The translations under genes and the position numbers were made by a program. This document shows, in pieces, positions 8,880-18,882 of a stretch of 64,000 nucleotides of DNA. The number at the start of each line of letters is the position of its first letter. The stretch's first letter is position 1. Below the pieces are notes generated by a model, which saw only the letters and a program-made list of their open reading frames with translations, was not told the DNA's origin and did no database searches. This stretch comes from Lachancea kluyveri NRRL Y-12651 (Eukaryota; Ascomycota; Saccharomycetes; Saccharomycetales; Saccharomycetaceae). The stretch is from positions 248,001 through 312,000 of the forward strand of contig CM000694.1 in the NCBI GenBank assembly GCA_000149225.2, in the 5' to 3' direction.

Positions 8880-9803
8880 ATGTCTGCAGTCTGCCATACA
8901 AATCCTTTACAACAGTTTGTCAACAAGAACGATCAGTTTAAACACGCGGGGCTCACACAAGCAAACAATAGCACAGTGGGGACTGCAGCTCCGAGTCATT
9001 CTCTGGAGTCTCAGTTTTTGAACTCAAGAGACAACCAAAATAACTTTATGAATGTTCAAAAGCCTTATGTTGGTAGAAATATTTCTCAGCAGGACAGTTG
9101 GCTAAATCAATTTTCTTCCATGAAAGTGGAGGATCCACTTGAATTTGGAAAGGAGTACAAAAACTTGTACAAAGGTTATGAAAGCCGCACGGGCCAAGGA
9201 CAAAATTCTCACCCAGCAATGAACCAAAGCTTTGTTCCAAGAACCATGTACTCGCCAGCAAACTTAATGACCCAACAGATGACCAAGTCTATCTCGGTTA
9301 CTACTGAGAACAATCGCTCTAACGATTCATATTTTGACAACGCGTTTGATTCTTTGGAAAGAGAATTACAAGAGGAGCTCCAGGAGAGCTTGGTACAAGA
9401 CAACTCTCTTGAAGAGCCTCAGTTTTCTTTAGACCATGAACAACTGAAATTTCAACAAGCCGCCAAGGACATTTACGTTTGTCTTTCCAACACATCATCT
9501 GCGTTATCTACATCGGCGGAAGTTTCTGCATCTGTCAGTAACAAATTGTCAAGATCAAAATTTATGGGTTTAATGAGAAGAATCAGTGATGGAGATGTCA
9601 CTGTAAAGAAAAACGACGAAGAGTCTGATGGCTACACCGAATTGTTCTCCCCAACCACCGGCGAAACCATTGGCAACGAATATTTCCCCGTGATGGATAA
9701 AACACAAGACCAGCAATACGAGATCCAAGATCCCTTGGCACTAGTGGACGATTTGTCTGGGTTAAGCTCCACCGAGGCTGCTAAAAAGGTCTTGAGAAGT
9801 TGA
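8880..9803 (+). CDS. PEX18/PEX21: Peroxisomal import co-receptor for Pex7
   Basis: 307 residues from ATG 8880 (an in-frame TTG upstream is not a yeast start). The start MSAVCHTNPLQQF resembles Pex21 (MPSVCHTSPIEKI), and the segment WLNQFSSMKVEDPLEFGKEY matches the conserved W..QFSSMKIDDSLEF block. The conserved N-terminal cysteine (residue 5) is the ubiquitinated/anchoring residue of this family. C-terminal block SKLSRSKFMGLMRRISDGDVT aligns with the Pex7-binding region SKLSESKFIQLMRNISSGDVT. It helps Pex7 carry PTS2 cargo such as thiolase into peroxisomes. Most of the chain is predicted disordered. Lies directly between PFK1 and TDA11, as expected for the single ancestor of YGR239C (PEX21) and YHR160C (PEX18). 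Confidence 0.93.
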   Translation: MSAVCHTNPLQQFVNKNDQFKHAGLTQANNSTVGTAAPSHSLESQFLNSRDNQNNFMNVQKPYVGRNISQQDSWLNQFSSMKVEDPLEFGKEYKNLYKGYESRTGQGQNSHPAMNQSFVPRTMYSPANLMTQQMTKSISVTTENNRSNDSYFDNAFDSLERELQEELQESLVQDNSLEEPQFSLDHEQLKFQQAAKDIYVCLSNTSSALSTSAEVSASVSNKLSRSKFMGLMRRISDGDVTVKKNDEESDGYTELFSPTTGETIGNEYFPVMDKTQDQQYEIQDPLALVDDLSGLSSTEAAKKVLRS

Positions 9804-10078
9804 GCATTTCCTTAGGAATTGCATTTTTTCTTGCTTCCGTTCCCGATTTCCCGTTTATTCACTGCTAGAAGGAAGAAAAAAAGAATATGCGAAGAAAAAA
9901 GCCCGTATCTTAACCCGAGTGTAGTGATACATGTAATGACCTTTCTAACGACCCTGAATGATAAAAAAAAGTGTGATAAATGACTAATATGATTTGCCGT
10001 ATATGATTAACGTAAAGAAAGAAAAAAAAAATAATTAAATATATCTATAACAGCTTTGATGTTTTCTTACGAATTCTG

Positions 10079-11290
10079 TTAATAATGCTCAAGGTAGTCT
10101 TGCATCTCCACTACGCTGGATCTTCTTCTGCGTATCGCCTTCTGAGGCTCTTCTGCAGAAGGGACAAACTTGAGATTGTTATCGCCCTTTTCCTTTTGAT
10201 TATTGACATCATGTGCTGTTGTCTTGAACTGTTTAATTCCTGGTATCGTTGGCTGTTTTTTTCCAGTTTCTTGAGGTTCTGGCTCTTCGTTTATACCTAA
10301 CAATCCGGACTTCACATCACTGACGAAGCTCCAAAGCGACGAAGAAACATTACTGATTACATCCTCGTTGCGAGGAGCTCTCCTTCTTGGTGTCGATGTT
10401 AAAGAATCCGAGTTCTTCATGTTGCGATTGCTCGTCAAGGCTCTATTTACGGAGCGCTGCTGTGGCTGTTGCTGCTGTTGGGGTTGACGATCAAATGTCG
10501 GTCTTTGCTCTTGTCTTGGGGTTCCTTCCGGTGATGAGACGAAGTCATCCCAGGCTAATTTTTTTTCTAATTCATGCTGTATAATTTGGTCAAACTGGTT
10601 AAATAATGATAACGGTTTTGACCACATAGATTCATGTTTCTTCGTCGGCGTTGTGGTGTTAGAGAGCTGCATCTGTTGTTCCACAGATTTTATAGCATTA
10701 TGAGAATTTGAAGCAGGGTTCGTAGGGTTGAAGCTTTTGGCAACCTGGTCTTTCAGAGCTTGCAGTTGCCTTTGTTGCAGCAGCAAAGACTGCTCCTCGC
10801 TCAGAAGCTGTGTTTTCAAATCATCGATTCTTTTCTTCCCCTCTAGTATCTCAAGTTCTTTGTTCGCGAGCAGTTGAAGTAAAGTACTTACGTCATTTTG
10901 GTCTTCCAGGGAATGGACACTGCTTACACGAGAATGTGTTGATGCATTACTAGCTGAGCGCAAACGCCCACTGTTTGTAGGGGTCTCGGATACGGCATAC
11001 GGTGCGCTTTCCGAGGAAATCAGAGGTTTAATTAAAGACCTTCTCTTGCTTAGTGAATTTGCTCTGGTAAACTTTCCTGTTGGCGTTGTTTCCTTCAACA
11101 GAGGATGGTCTTGCTCACTAGGTCTTGACGGCGTCAGTTGGGGTTGGTGACTCTTTGACAGCGTTGGCGAACCTATTGTTACGGATGGAGTATTCGTTAG
11201 CGTAGATTCGCGAGAAAGAGCTCTTGTTGAGCTTGTGTCGACCTGTAGTGCTTGATCGTTCTTCTCAATGAACTCATCGAATTTGTTCAT
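10079..11290 (-). CDS. TDA11: Tda11-like coiled-coil protein
   Basis: 403 residues; S. cerevisiae Tda11 has 504. The start MNKFDEFIEKNDQALQVDTS matches the Tda11 start, and conserved islands include LSKRRSLIKPL, a short coiled coil at about residues 135-170 (LLQLLANKELEILEGKKRI), SLFNQFDQIIQHELE and SLWSFVSDVKSGLLGI. The remainder is low complexity Ser/Thr/Gln. No enzymatic motif is visible. In S. cerevisiae the gene is known only from a topoisomerase-damage sensitivity screen, so no mechanism is claimed. Divergent from the kelch gene, sharing a 393-base intergenic region; equivalent to YHR159W next to KEL1. Confidence 0.92.
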   Translation of the reverse strand: MNKFDEFIEKNDQALQVDTSSTRALSRESTLTNTPSVTIGSPTLSKSHQPQLTPSRPSEQDHPLLKETTPTGKFTRANSLSKRRSLIKPLISSESAPYAVSETPTNSGRLRSASNASTHSRVSSVHSLEDQNDVSTLLQLLANKELEILEGKKRIDDLKTQLLSEEQSLLLQQRQLQALKDQVAKSFNPTNPASNSHNAIKSVEQQMQLSNTTTPTKKHESMWSKPLSLFNQFDQIIQHELEKKLAWDDFVSSPEGTPRQEQRPTFDRQPQQQQQPQQRSVNRALTSNRNMKNSDSLTSTPRRRAPRNEDVISNVSSSLWSFVSDVKSGLLGINEEPEPQETGKKQPTIPGIKQFKTTAHDVNNQKEKGDNNLKFVPSAEEPQKAIRRRRSSVVEMQDYLEHY

Positions 11291-11683
11291 GTCTTACTCT
11301 TGTGTAATTCTATATTCAATAGTAGCCTAGCAGGTGCGAGACATATGATTTGTGGTTTGAAGAGCGAATTACAGAAATCAGTAATTGTACGGCAAAACAG
11401 GAACAATTAAAGAGGATCGTGACAGAAGAAGGACGAGCTTAAAGGAACAATATTTGCTAAAGCTTTAGGGTCTAATTGAATACAGACCTTGAACAGGCTG
11501 TAAGACTATAAAAGCTCGTTCATCAATCCTAGCATGATTTGGCCCACAAATAACATATATCATCGTATACGACACACGACCAGCAGTTCTCTCGCTTTTC
11601 GTCCTGCCTTGTAAAGCGTTTATCTCCAGTGAGTGCCCAACAATGATAACAAAGCAAGCTGAGAGAAGTGAAAAAAAAAGCAG
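11291..11683. promoter_or_regulatory. Divergent promoter of TDA11 and the kelch gene
   Basis: 393 bases between two divergent start codons. I see no strong consensus site; only A-rich runs just upstream of the kelch gene ATG. Confidence 0.5.
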
Positions 11684-14600
11684 ATGGCTCCCTTCAAATT
11701 TGGTAAGAAGCACTCGAAGGAGAAGCATAGACAATCACCGACCCAAACAGTGGCACAATCTTCTCCCGCTGTGATACCTCCCCCACCTCCTTCATCCCAT
11801 CCTCGTCCACCCGTCTCGCGTGTCTACCCAACACCTCCTCCACAAGCACAGCGCAATGTATCTGGTAGTTCAACTCTGCAACCTGCAGTATATAGTCCAT
11901 GGAACAGGATCAAATTGGGATCCTCTCCTTTCCCTCGTTATCGTCATGTTGCGTCTGCTTATGCTTCCGAACAGAACCAGGTATTCGTTATAGGTGGTTT
12001 ACATGATCAGTCCGTGTATGGGGATACATGGATCCTCACTGCTCATGCCAACAACACTCGTTTTACTTCCAAAACAGTAGATATTAGTGATACGACGCCT
12101 CCACCTCGGGTTGGCCATGCTTCAACTCTGTGTGGCAATGCCTTTGTTATTTTTGGTGGTGACACTCACAAGGTGAATAACGAAGGTTTAATGGATGATG
12201 ATGTTTACCTGTTTAACATCAACTCTTACAAGTGGACAATACCTCATCCTGTAGGTCCTAGACCTCTCGGACGTTATGGTCATAAGATTAGTGTGATTGC
12301 CACATCTCAGATGAAAACAAAGCTATACGTGTTTGGTGGTCAATTCGATGACACCTACTTCAATGATCTATGCGTTTATGACCTTTCGTCATTTCGCAGA
12401 CCTGATTCTCATTGGGAGTTTTTGAAACCGCAAAGTTTTGTTCCTCCTCCACTAACAAACCATACTATGGTTTCTTACGACTATAAGTTGTGGATCTTTG
12501 GTGGTGACACTGCTCAAGGTTTGATCAATGAGGTGTTCATGTATGACCCCACAGTCAACGACTGGACTGTGGTTGAAACTACGGGATCCAAACCACCTGC
12601 AATACAGGAACACGCTGCAGTAGTGTATAAGGACTTGATGTGTGTTACTGGTGGGAAAGATGAGCAGGATAGTTATTCAAATGACGTTTACTTCTTAAAT
12701 TTGAAATCTTTCAAATGGTTTAAACTTCCATTTTTCAAGAATGGTGTTCCACAAGGCCGTTCAGGGCATTCTTTGACCCTTCTTTCGAACAATAGCTTGT
12801 TAGTCATGGGTGGTGACAAATTCGACTATGCTTCCATTGGTGAACATGATCTCCATACATCTGAACGTGATCAAGGTTGTGGTACTATTCTATATACACT
12901 AGATCTGACCAAGCTAGAGGAATTTTGTCCTGGAATATTTGATGTTACGAAAGAATCTCCTCGTAAATCCAGCGATACGACTCCTTTGAGCTCCCCAACG
13001 CAAAAGAAAGCTCAGCCAAGACATTCACAGCAGCAGCAATCACAAGAACAGCAAAAATCACAACAATATCGCAATTACCCTCAGCAAAATATCCTGACTC
13101 CTTACTCTGAAAAATACCAAACCCCCCAAAATGATCAACATGCATTTGTGGCATCCTCCACTCCACAGAACACCAAGAGACCTGTTTCATCGGTACCACA
13201 AATTGAAGCCCATCAAAAAAAATATGAAAGCCCACCACCAAGAATTTCCTCGCTTTCACCTATCGACGATCCAACTAGAGATACTGCAGATAAAACAAAC
13301 AATGCTAGTATGAGTGAATATAGTGATGAGTATACAGGTCAACTGGAAACTGCAACTGTTGTCAACTCTCCAACCAAGAAAGAAGTCAAGAAAAAAGATC
13401 TCAACTCTTCACCCGATATGCCTTTAGAAGAGCTGGTCGAAAGTACCATCCCTGGAGGTTTCGTCCAGGAGAAATTAGTGCCTAACAAGGCTGAAGACGT
13501 CATTGGAGAAATTGAGCCAGCTTTGGCAACAAAAGTAGCCACATCACCTAAAGTCTCGGAAGAAAAATCAGTAGCACCAGTGACTACATTGGAAACGGAC
13601 AACCAGATGATGACAAAGAGAGCAGTGGAGCTCCCGGAGAAGGAATCTCTTTCCAAAGAAATTTTACCGCTCAAAGAATCTGCCCAAGAAGCTCCTTTAG
13701 TTGGCCTTGCCAAGGCAGTAGAAATTAAGCCTCATACGGAGGAAAATTCAAGGCCAGTGCCCATGAAATCTGTGACCGCTACTTCCTCAAACTCCGTTCT
13801 CTTGTCTCGCAACGATAGCAAGTCCGCAACTGTGCAAGATTTGAAAATGACAAGATCCACTTTGGCAAACTTGAGCAAAGAGTTGCAACAGTTGAAGTTT
13901 GACACTGAACAAAGAGCAATTCAAGCAAGCGAGCGTATAAAGCAGTTGGAACTAGAGAATGAAAGTTTGAAAGAGAGCAAAGACAATATTGGTGACCGTT
14001 CAGCAATCGTTAAACTAAGAAACGATTACGATATTGCAAATGCCGACATAAGTAGTTACAAGGAACGTATTTCCGAGCTGGAAGACGTTTTGCAATCTAA
14101 ATTTTTGGATGCCGGCCATTTGAATGACATCATAAAGCAGCAATCGTCTCACATCGAAGAATTGGAGAAGGAAGAAACTTACAAAGAGAAGTGCTTTGAT
14201 CTAGAGCGAAAGTACGAGTTACTATTGAAAGAAAATGAGATTCTGAAGAACGCTGAAAAGGAACGCAATGTTTCTTTACACACTTCTGTTAAAGAGTATT
14301 CCGCGCTATTGGACGAATACTTGTCCAAGTTAAATACCACATCAACTGAGCCCGCTGATAATACTGGTGTTGCTCGTACTGGTCCACTGTCTGAACACCA
14401 CCAACACGTTCTCGCTAAATTGACTTCTCAAATAGACCAGTTGTTATCCGAAAATAAGGAACTAGTGTCGTCTAAGGAAGAACTGTTTAACAGCTACCAG
14501 AAATTGGAAGATAAGCACCGTGACTTGGACTCTCAATTGTTTGCCAGGCAAAATGAATTGTCCAGAATTGAGGAAAACTACAAGAGCAGCTTAAGCTCTG

Positions 14601-14941
14601 TGAATAATGCCAGCAAAGCGTTAAACTATTCTCAACAAGAACTAGAAAAACTGAAGCGTGAAAACAAAAGTCTCGCTGAAGAGTTAGAGGAGTTAAAATA
14701 CTCTCGTAACAATATTGGTGAACCGAACAACGCTGGAGAGACAACTGTAAATTCTTTTGACGAGTCCATGGGTTCAGCTAACGCAACCGGTAGCAGTGTC
14801 CATGATGACATAAGGGATGCGCACTACAACTTGAAAATCAAAGACTTAAAGGCCGAACTTTTTATCATTAAACAGGAAAGAGATTCCTTAAAGGATGATG
14901 TTTTGCAACTAAAAAAAAAGCTGTTGAATCTAGAAGAGTAA
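11684..14941 (+). CDS. KEL1/KEL2: Kelch-repeat cell polarity protein
   Basis: 1085 residues, between S. cerevisiae Kel2 (882) and Kel1 (1164). A proline-rich N-terminus (residues 28-55) is followed by a six-bladed kelch propeller at about 80-400, with blade signatures VIGGLHD, FGGDTHK, FGGQFDD, FGGDTAQ, TGGKDEQ and MGGDKFD. A long acidic, disordered linker (about 410-690) leads to a C-terminal coiled coil (about 700-1085, many heptads of Leu/Glu/Lys). Kel1 and Kel2 form a complex at sites of polarised growth, act in cell fusion and morphology, and bind the mitotic-exit regulator Lte1. The window has one gene where S. cerevisiae has two, flanked by TDA11 and REC104 as in the YHR158C copy. Confidence 0.95.
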   Translation: MAPFKFGKKHSKEKHRQSPTQTVAQSSPAVIPPPPPSSHPRPPVSRVYPTPPPQAQRNVSGSSTLQPAVYSPWNRIKLGSSPFPRYRHVASAYASEQNQVFVIGGLHDQSVYGDTWILTAHANNTRFTSKTVDISDTTPPPRVGHASTLCGNAFVIFGGDTHKVNNEGLMDDDVYLFNINSYKWTIPHPVGPRPLGRYGHKISVIATSQMKTKLYVFGGQFDDTYFNDLCVYDLSSFRRPDSHWEFLKPQSFVPPPLTNHTMVSYDYKLWIFGGDTAQGLINEVFMYDPTVNDWTVVETTGSKPPAIQEHAAVVYKDLMCVTGGKDEQDSYSNDVYFLNLKSFKWFKLPFFKNGVPQGRSGHSLTLLSNNSLLVMGGDKFDYASIGEHDLHTSERDQGCGTILYTLDLTKLEEFCPGIFDVTKESPRKSSDTTPLSSPTQKKAQPRHSQQQQSQEQQKSQQYRNYPQQNILTPYSEKYQTPQNDQHAFVASSTPQNTKRPVSSVPQIEAHQKKYESPPPRISSLSPIDDPTRDTADKTNNASMSEYSDEYTGQLETATVVNSPTKKEVKKKDLNSSPDMPLEELVESTIPGGFVQEKLVPNKAEDVIGEIEPALATKVATSPKVSEEKSVAPVTTLETDNQMMTKRAVELPEKESLSKEILPLKESAQEAPLVGLAKAVEIKPHTEENSRPVPMKSVTATSSNSVLLSRNDSKSATVQDLKMTRSTLANLSKELQQLKFDTEQRAIQASERIKQLELENESLKESKDNIGDRSAIVKLRNDYDIANADISSYKERISELEDVLQSKFLDAGHLNDIIKQQSSHIEELEKEETYKEKCFDLERKYELLLKENEILKNAEKERNVSLHTSVKEYSALLDEYLSKLNTTSTEPADNTGVARTGPLSEHHQHVLAKLTSQIDQLLSENKELVSSKEELFNSYQKLEDKHRDLDSQLFARQNELSRIEENYKSSLSSVNNASKALNYSQQELEKLKRENKSLAEELEELKYSRNNIGEPNNAGETTVNSFDESMGSANATGSSVHDDIRDAHYNLKIKDLKAELFIIKQERDSLKDDVLQLKKKLLNLEE

Positions 14942-15083
14942 TTCGATGAGACAGTCTTGATGTAATATATGTAAGAAAATCAAAGAAAAAACGAATAAAA
15001 TGCAAAATAAGCGAACGTACCCCCTCCACACTGCTCTTTTCGTGTCAGCTGTATCATATATTGAAATTAGAAAGTATAAATAA

Positions 15084-15611
15084 CTATATTTCAGGTACAG
15101 CTGGAGGGCTGCTGCAACGTATGGCCTCGAGATCGAACGCTGAATGTATAATATCTGTATGCAATATGTCATTGTCCTCATCGCCGCTTTGAAGAATGTT
15201 ACCAACAGAAACCAGTTTGTAGTTTTCATAAGTTTGTAGTATGCCAGGGTTCTGTGCTGTGTGGTCGCTTGAATTAATCAATGAGTCAACTTGGGAATCA
15301 GATTGAAGAATATCGTGGCTCTCCATGTCGAGTGTTAGCGACTGTGCTCCGCTCATGTGGTCAGTAATATCTGACATAATCAAAGAAGTGTCACATCTCG
15401 GAATTGTATAAGCCGGCGGTACTATACCACATATTCTCTTACTTTCCGGCTCAGTTTCGTGCCACTTACGCTTTTTTGATTCCTTGATGGCCATAAATGA
15501 CTCCCTGGATATGCTATGAATAGAGGTGTTCAACATATACAACGAAAGAACTGTTTCTGGAATACCATATTTTTCAGCAAACTGAGAAACATCTAAAACA
15601 CACCTGCTCAT
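15084..15611 (-). CDS. REC104: Meiotic recombination protein Rec104-like
   Basis: 175 residues from ATG 15611 (the open frame extends 15 bases further to a GTG only). Sequence similarity to Rec104 (182 residues) is weak: the segment CVLDVSQFAEKYGIPETVLSLYMLN..ISRESF can be laid along the Rec104 N-terminus TCTQDFLHQYFVTERVSIQFGLN..INKDEF. Supporting evidence is position (next to KEL1/2 on the expected strand, as YHR157W) and a textbook URS1 site 65-75 bases upstream of the ATG. Rec104 is part of the Spo11 core complex, with Rec102, that makes meiotic double-strand breaks. Rapid divergence is typical of this family. No catalytic motifs are expected or seen. Confidence 0.75.
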   Translation of the reverse strand: MSRCVLDVSQFAEKYGIPETVLSLYMLNTSIHSISRESFMAIKESKKRKWHETEPESKRICGIVPPAYTIPRCDTSLIMSDITDHMSGAQSLTLDMESHDILQSDSQVDSLINSSDHTAQNPGILQTYENYKLVSVGNILQSGDEDNDILHTDIIHSAFDLEAIRCSSPPAVPEI

Positions 15612-16286
15612 TGAATATTCTTGCACAGTGTGTGCTTAAGTGCGTTCACGTTTTCATCTTTATAACTCTTTCCTCTAGCCGCCGAGCCATTTAGAACGAG
15701 AAAAATACACTATCACCTTGTACGTGAACATATCTGTAACGCTGTAAAGAAATAATGACAGCCTGAGCGGCAACTAGAGAGTTACCACCCAAGAAAACCT
15801 GGTACCCGCTCTGTTGAAAGTTGAAGCACCTCAAGAACATTAATTTTTAATAGGATGTGATCCTCGGTTTTTGTTACTATTCCGTTTGAAGTTGCACTCC
15901 CGTAATGGTGATTCTCAGAAGGAAGCCTTGACGTGGGACCCTTTGTTATGTAAGATATGGAGATTTGGCTATGCAACATAGTATTCGCGGGGAACAGAAA
16001 TACGTTCGAAAGAACAGATAAACATTTGTGCCATCAACTAAAAAAAAAAAAACTGGCCTGATTCTTTACTGAGAATATCTCCGATTTTATTTTCTTCTTC
16101 ACAATCTTATTTCAACAGATGCCCTATTTGCAACGGGTCCAACACTGCCTCGAGAACCGAGAAAAAAAGGGAAGGAAAAAAAAGATGCGTATAAAAGGGA
16201 ACCCCTACCCCTCTATGCAGTAAATCCCTAGCAACGCGGAAGATCAGATAAGCTTTAATTATAGGGAATCAATAACTACTCACTCT
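15612..16286. promoter_or_regulatory. Divergent promoter of REC104 and the YGR237C homologue
   Basis: 675 bases. The left end carries the URS1 element of REC104. The right end has two STRE pentamers CCCCT at 16202-16206 and 16208-16212, about 75-85 bases upstream of the next gene, suggesting Msn2/Msn4-type stress control. LIN1 (YHR156C), the S. cerevisiae neighbour of REC104, is not present here. Confidence 0.6.
15676..15685. promoter_or_regulatory. URS1 (Ume6 site) upstream of REC104
   Basis: TAGCCGCCGA is a perfect match to the URS1 element bound by Ume6, which represses early meiotic genes during growth and activates them with Ime1. It lies 65 bases upstream of the REC104 ATG. Confidence 0.85.
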
Positions 16287-18446
16287 ATGTCTCAAGCTGC
16301 CACCTACGTCAACCATGTGTCCTTTGACGATTTAACTCCTTCTCTCATTGACGACCAGGCCAGGAGCTTAAAGCAACGAAACAAACCAATCTCTTTCACC
16401 AATCCTTTCATCCACGTACCGCCTCAATTCAATCCGCTATATGTAGACCATTCGAAAACGTATACGAATGGAGATGACAGTGCTTCTAGTGTATCGGCCG
16501 CAACGAAAAGACCACACTTGGCATTAGATTTTGGATATGCGGCTCAGTCTCAGCAAGAAGTTACAACTGTTTATAAATCGATGTTCGACTTTCCATCAGA
16601 CCCTTTGAGGAAGACACAAAGCGAAATGTCTCCGCCTTCTTCTTCGAGCACTTCTTTAACCAGAAGTTCTACAGCAGCCAACAAAACCCAGGGGAAATTG
16701 CCACCTCCGCCTGCAGTTTCGATCTTACGAAATAAGCATATTAACAACTTAGACGAAGATTTTGAGGAGATTTTCTTAGACGAAATGGATAGAGAACTAG
16801 AGAAAAGGATTGAACACATTACCGAGGAAAACACTCAACAAAATTCGGGTTCTTCGATCGGTTACACAACATCTGCATTTTCCAATTTGCACGAATTAGA
16901 AGACAAGCTGATGGCCGAAAAGAAAACGGAAGAGAAGCAACAGAAAAAATTCCATAAAAAGAGTATTGTCGACATGACTGACGAAGAGTTAACACAGCTG
17001 GAAGATAAATTTGCATCATTTTCCACACCAAGCAATAGGCTAGAACAATTCGACTTTGGTGAACAGAATACGTTGTATATCGGTAGCCACCACTTGAAGA
17101 ATAGCAGCGGTCTTAACTCCGGCTCGCGGGCATCTCTCTACCCATCTGAACCTTGTGTCGACCATAGAGCACTATCCCTGGCGAAAAGCAGTACCAACTA
17201 TGATTCGTATGTAAATGACAACCAGCACGCCGATTCCTCGAGAGATTCATTGAGAACCATTGTGTGTTATATTTCAGGAAGGCGCCATACATGGTCCTCG
17301 GTCAATTGGTTTGTTCATGGAATGTGTCGGGATGGTGACCATCTGGTAATAATATCCAAACTGCCAGTTTACGACTCATTGATTGGTAAAGAATCGACGA
17401 AAAAATCACAAACTGGGCTAAAGGACTACAAATTAAGTACCAACAGTATCGAGGAAAACAAGGCCCCAAAAAGGAAAGACGAAGAAACCATAGGACTAAT
17501 GATTCAATGCGTCGATGCATTAGCAAAGGAAAAAAGTCGTGACATTCTAAACTACTATACCGACAAGTGTAAGGATAAAATCATGAAAATTTCTGTAGAG
17601 CTGATCAAAGAAAACTCAACAATGGACGTCATAAGCCACGCAACTTCGTTATACAAACCGGATTGGCAAGTAATTAGTACCGTTAGTACCAATCTCCAAA
17701 TCAAATTCAACAATGGCAAAGTGAAACTACCCTTTTTCATGATGAGACATTACTCTGTCCCCACAATGGTCATCCCATACGAATTTATCGATCCTAAGCT
17801 GCTTGGTGAAGCGGCGGATGAGAGCGATGTGGAAACTGAGAGAGGAAGCACCCGTAACACCGACACAAATCTCCTAGAGAGACTCGATCTAATTGTTTTA
17901 AAGTCATTAAACAACCCGTTTAAATCAAGAAATTCAGAAAATGCGTTGATAGACGCAGATGAAGACGAAGACGAAGAAGGTAACGATGAGGACGAAGACA
18001 GTGGTAGTATTGATGCCTATTTCCCTAGAGATCCGACAACAGTCAAAAAGATGGAAAACTTTGAAAGGTTAGGCTACATCAGGCCAACGCCCTCTCGTAG
18101 CACCGGTTCATCGATGCGGGTTCTATCCCACACCTCATCTGGGAAAAGTAGTAGGCGTAGCTCAAGAGTGCAGTTCACGGATGAATACCATCCAGGGATG
18201 TACAAGGTAAAGTCTCTACTAGACGATGACCACTCGAGTGGCGCGCCTATGAGAAAGACCAAATCTATGGGTCATGCCAGTGTTACAAGCATGAACTCCT
18301 CTACGGCACGCCCCAAATCCTTGAGTCCAAAGGTGAGCAGCAAGAGTTTGGATGGAGCGTTGATGAATGGGAAAAAAGAAAAGGCAAAGAAAAAAAGCGG
18401 TAAGCTCGGAGGGTTTTTCAAGAAGCTTGGTTTTGGTAAACATTAA
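16287..18446 (+). CDS. YGR237C homologue, cytoplasmic protein of unknown function
   Basis: 719 residues; matches the position and strand of YGR237C (785 residues) beside SPG1. The N-terminal 320 residues are mostly disordered with Ser/Thr/Pro stretches and a charged helix (about 150-235). A folded middle domain (about 322-505) starts TIVCYISGRRHTWSSVNWFV and continues with DHLVIISKLP and IMKISVELIKENSTMDVI, an alternating strand/helix pattern reminiscent of universal-stress-protein or nucleotide-binding folds; this fold call is inference. Then an acidic stretch DEDEDEEGNDEDED (about 553-566), Ser/Arg-rich sequence, and a very basic C-terminus (KKEKAKKKSGKLGGFFKKLGF) that could bind membranes or nucleic acids. 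Biochemical role unknown. Two STREs lie just upstream. Confidence 0.85.
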   Translation: MSQAATYVNHVSFDDLTPSLIDDQARSLKQRNKPISFTNPFIHVPPQFNPLYVDHSKTYTNGDDSASSVSAATKRPHLALDFGYAAQSQQEVTTVYKSMFDFPSDPLRKTQSEMSPPSSSSTSLTRSSTAANKTQGKLPPPPAVSILRNKHINNLDEDFEEIFLDEMDRELEKRIEHITEENTQQNSGSSIGYTTSAFSNLHELEDKLMAEKKTEEKQQKKFHKKSIVDMTDEELTQLEDKFASFSTPSNRLEQFDFGEQNTLYIGSHHLKNSSGLNSGSRASLYPSEPCVDHRALSLAKSSTNYDSYVNDNQHADSSRDSLRTIVCYISGRRHTWSSVNWFVHGMCRDGDHLVIISKLPVYDSLIGKESTKKSQTGLKDYKLSTNSIEENKAPKRKDEETIGLMIQCVDALAKEKSRDILNYYTDKCKDKIMKISVELIKENSTMDVISHATSLYKPDWQVISTVSTNLQIKFNNGKVKLPFFMMRHYSVPTMVIPYEFIDPKLLGEAADESDVETERGSTRNTDTNLLERLDLIVLKSLNNPFKSRNSENALIDADEDEDEEGNDEDEDSGSIDAYFPRDPTTVKKMENFERLGYIRPTPSRSTGSSMRVLSHTSSGKSSRRSSRVQFTDEYHPGMYKVKSLLDDDHSSGAPMRKTKSMGHASVTSMNSSTARPKSLSPKVSSKSLDGALMNGKKEKAKKKSGKLGGFFKKLGFGKH

Positions 18447-18882
18447 GCGCTGCATCTACAGCGACAGCCCATATGTGCATAGGTGTGTAGGTGAATACAA
18501 TGAACAAAAAAGAACACTTCCAACAAGTGAAATTTTGACTACATAGACGCGGCGCTATCGCTTTCCCCTCGTGTATAGCGAGGTAATGACTGATGATGAC
18601 AGCAATAGCTAAATCCTATAGGAGAGACTATAGTAGCTTTAAGAACGCAGAATCGAGGGGGTTATCACGGCCTGCGCCACCAAAGGGATACAGCGATAGA
18701 ATACAGCAGAACATAGCCGTAAGGGTTTCGGCTATTGGGCAGTAGTTTTACTATACGGTTATCATACGTTTCCCTTTCAACGCATGCGGGATCGTGCTAT
18801 TTAAGGGGGTCTCTTCCGCACCCCCCTCAAAATTAATTTCCTTTATTCTTTTGTAGTTGATCACTCCACAGACACACACGCA
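18447..18882. promoter_or_regulatory. SPG1 promoter with stress-response elements
   Basis: 436 bases without a gene. AGGGG at 18804-18808 and CCCCT at 18823-18827 face each other 60-80 bases upstream of SPG1. Msn2/Msn4 control would fit a stationary-phase gene. Confidence 0.6.
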
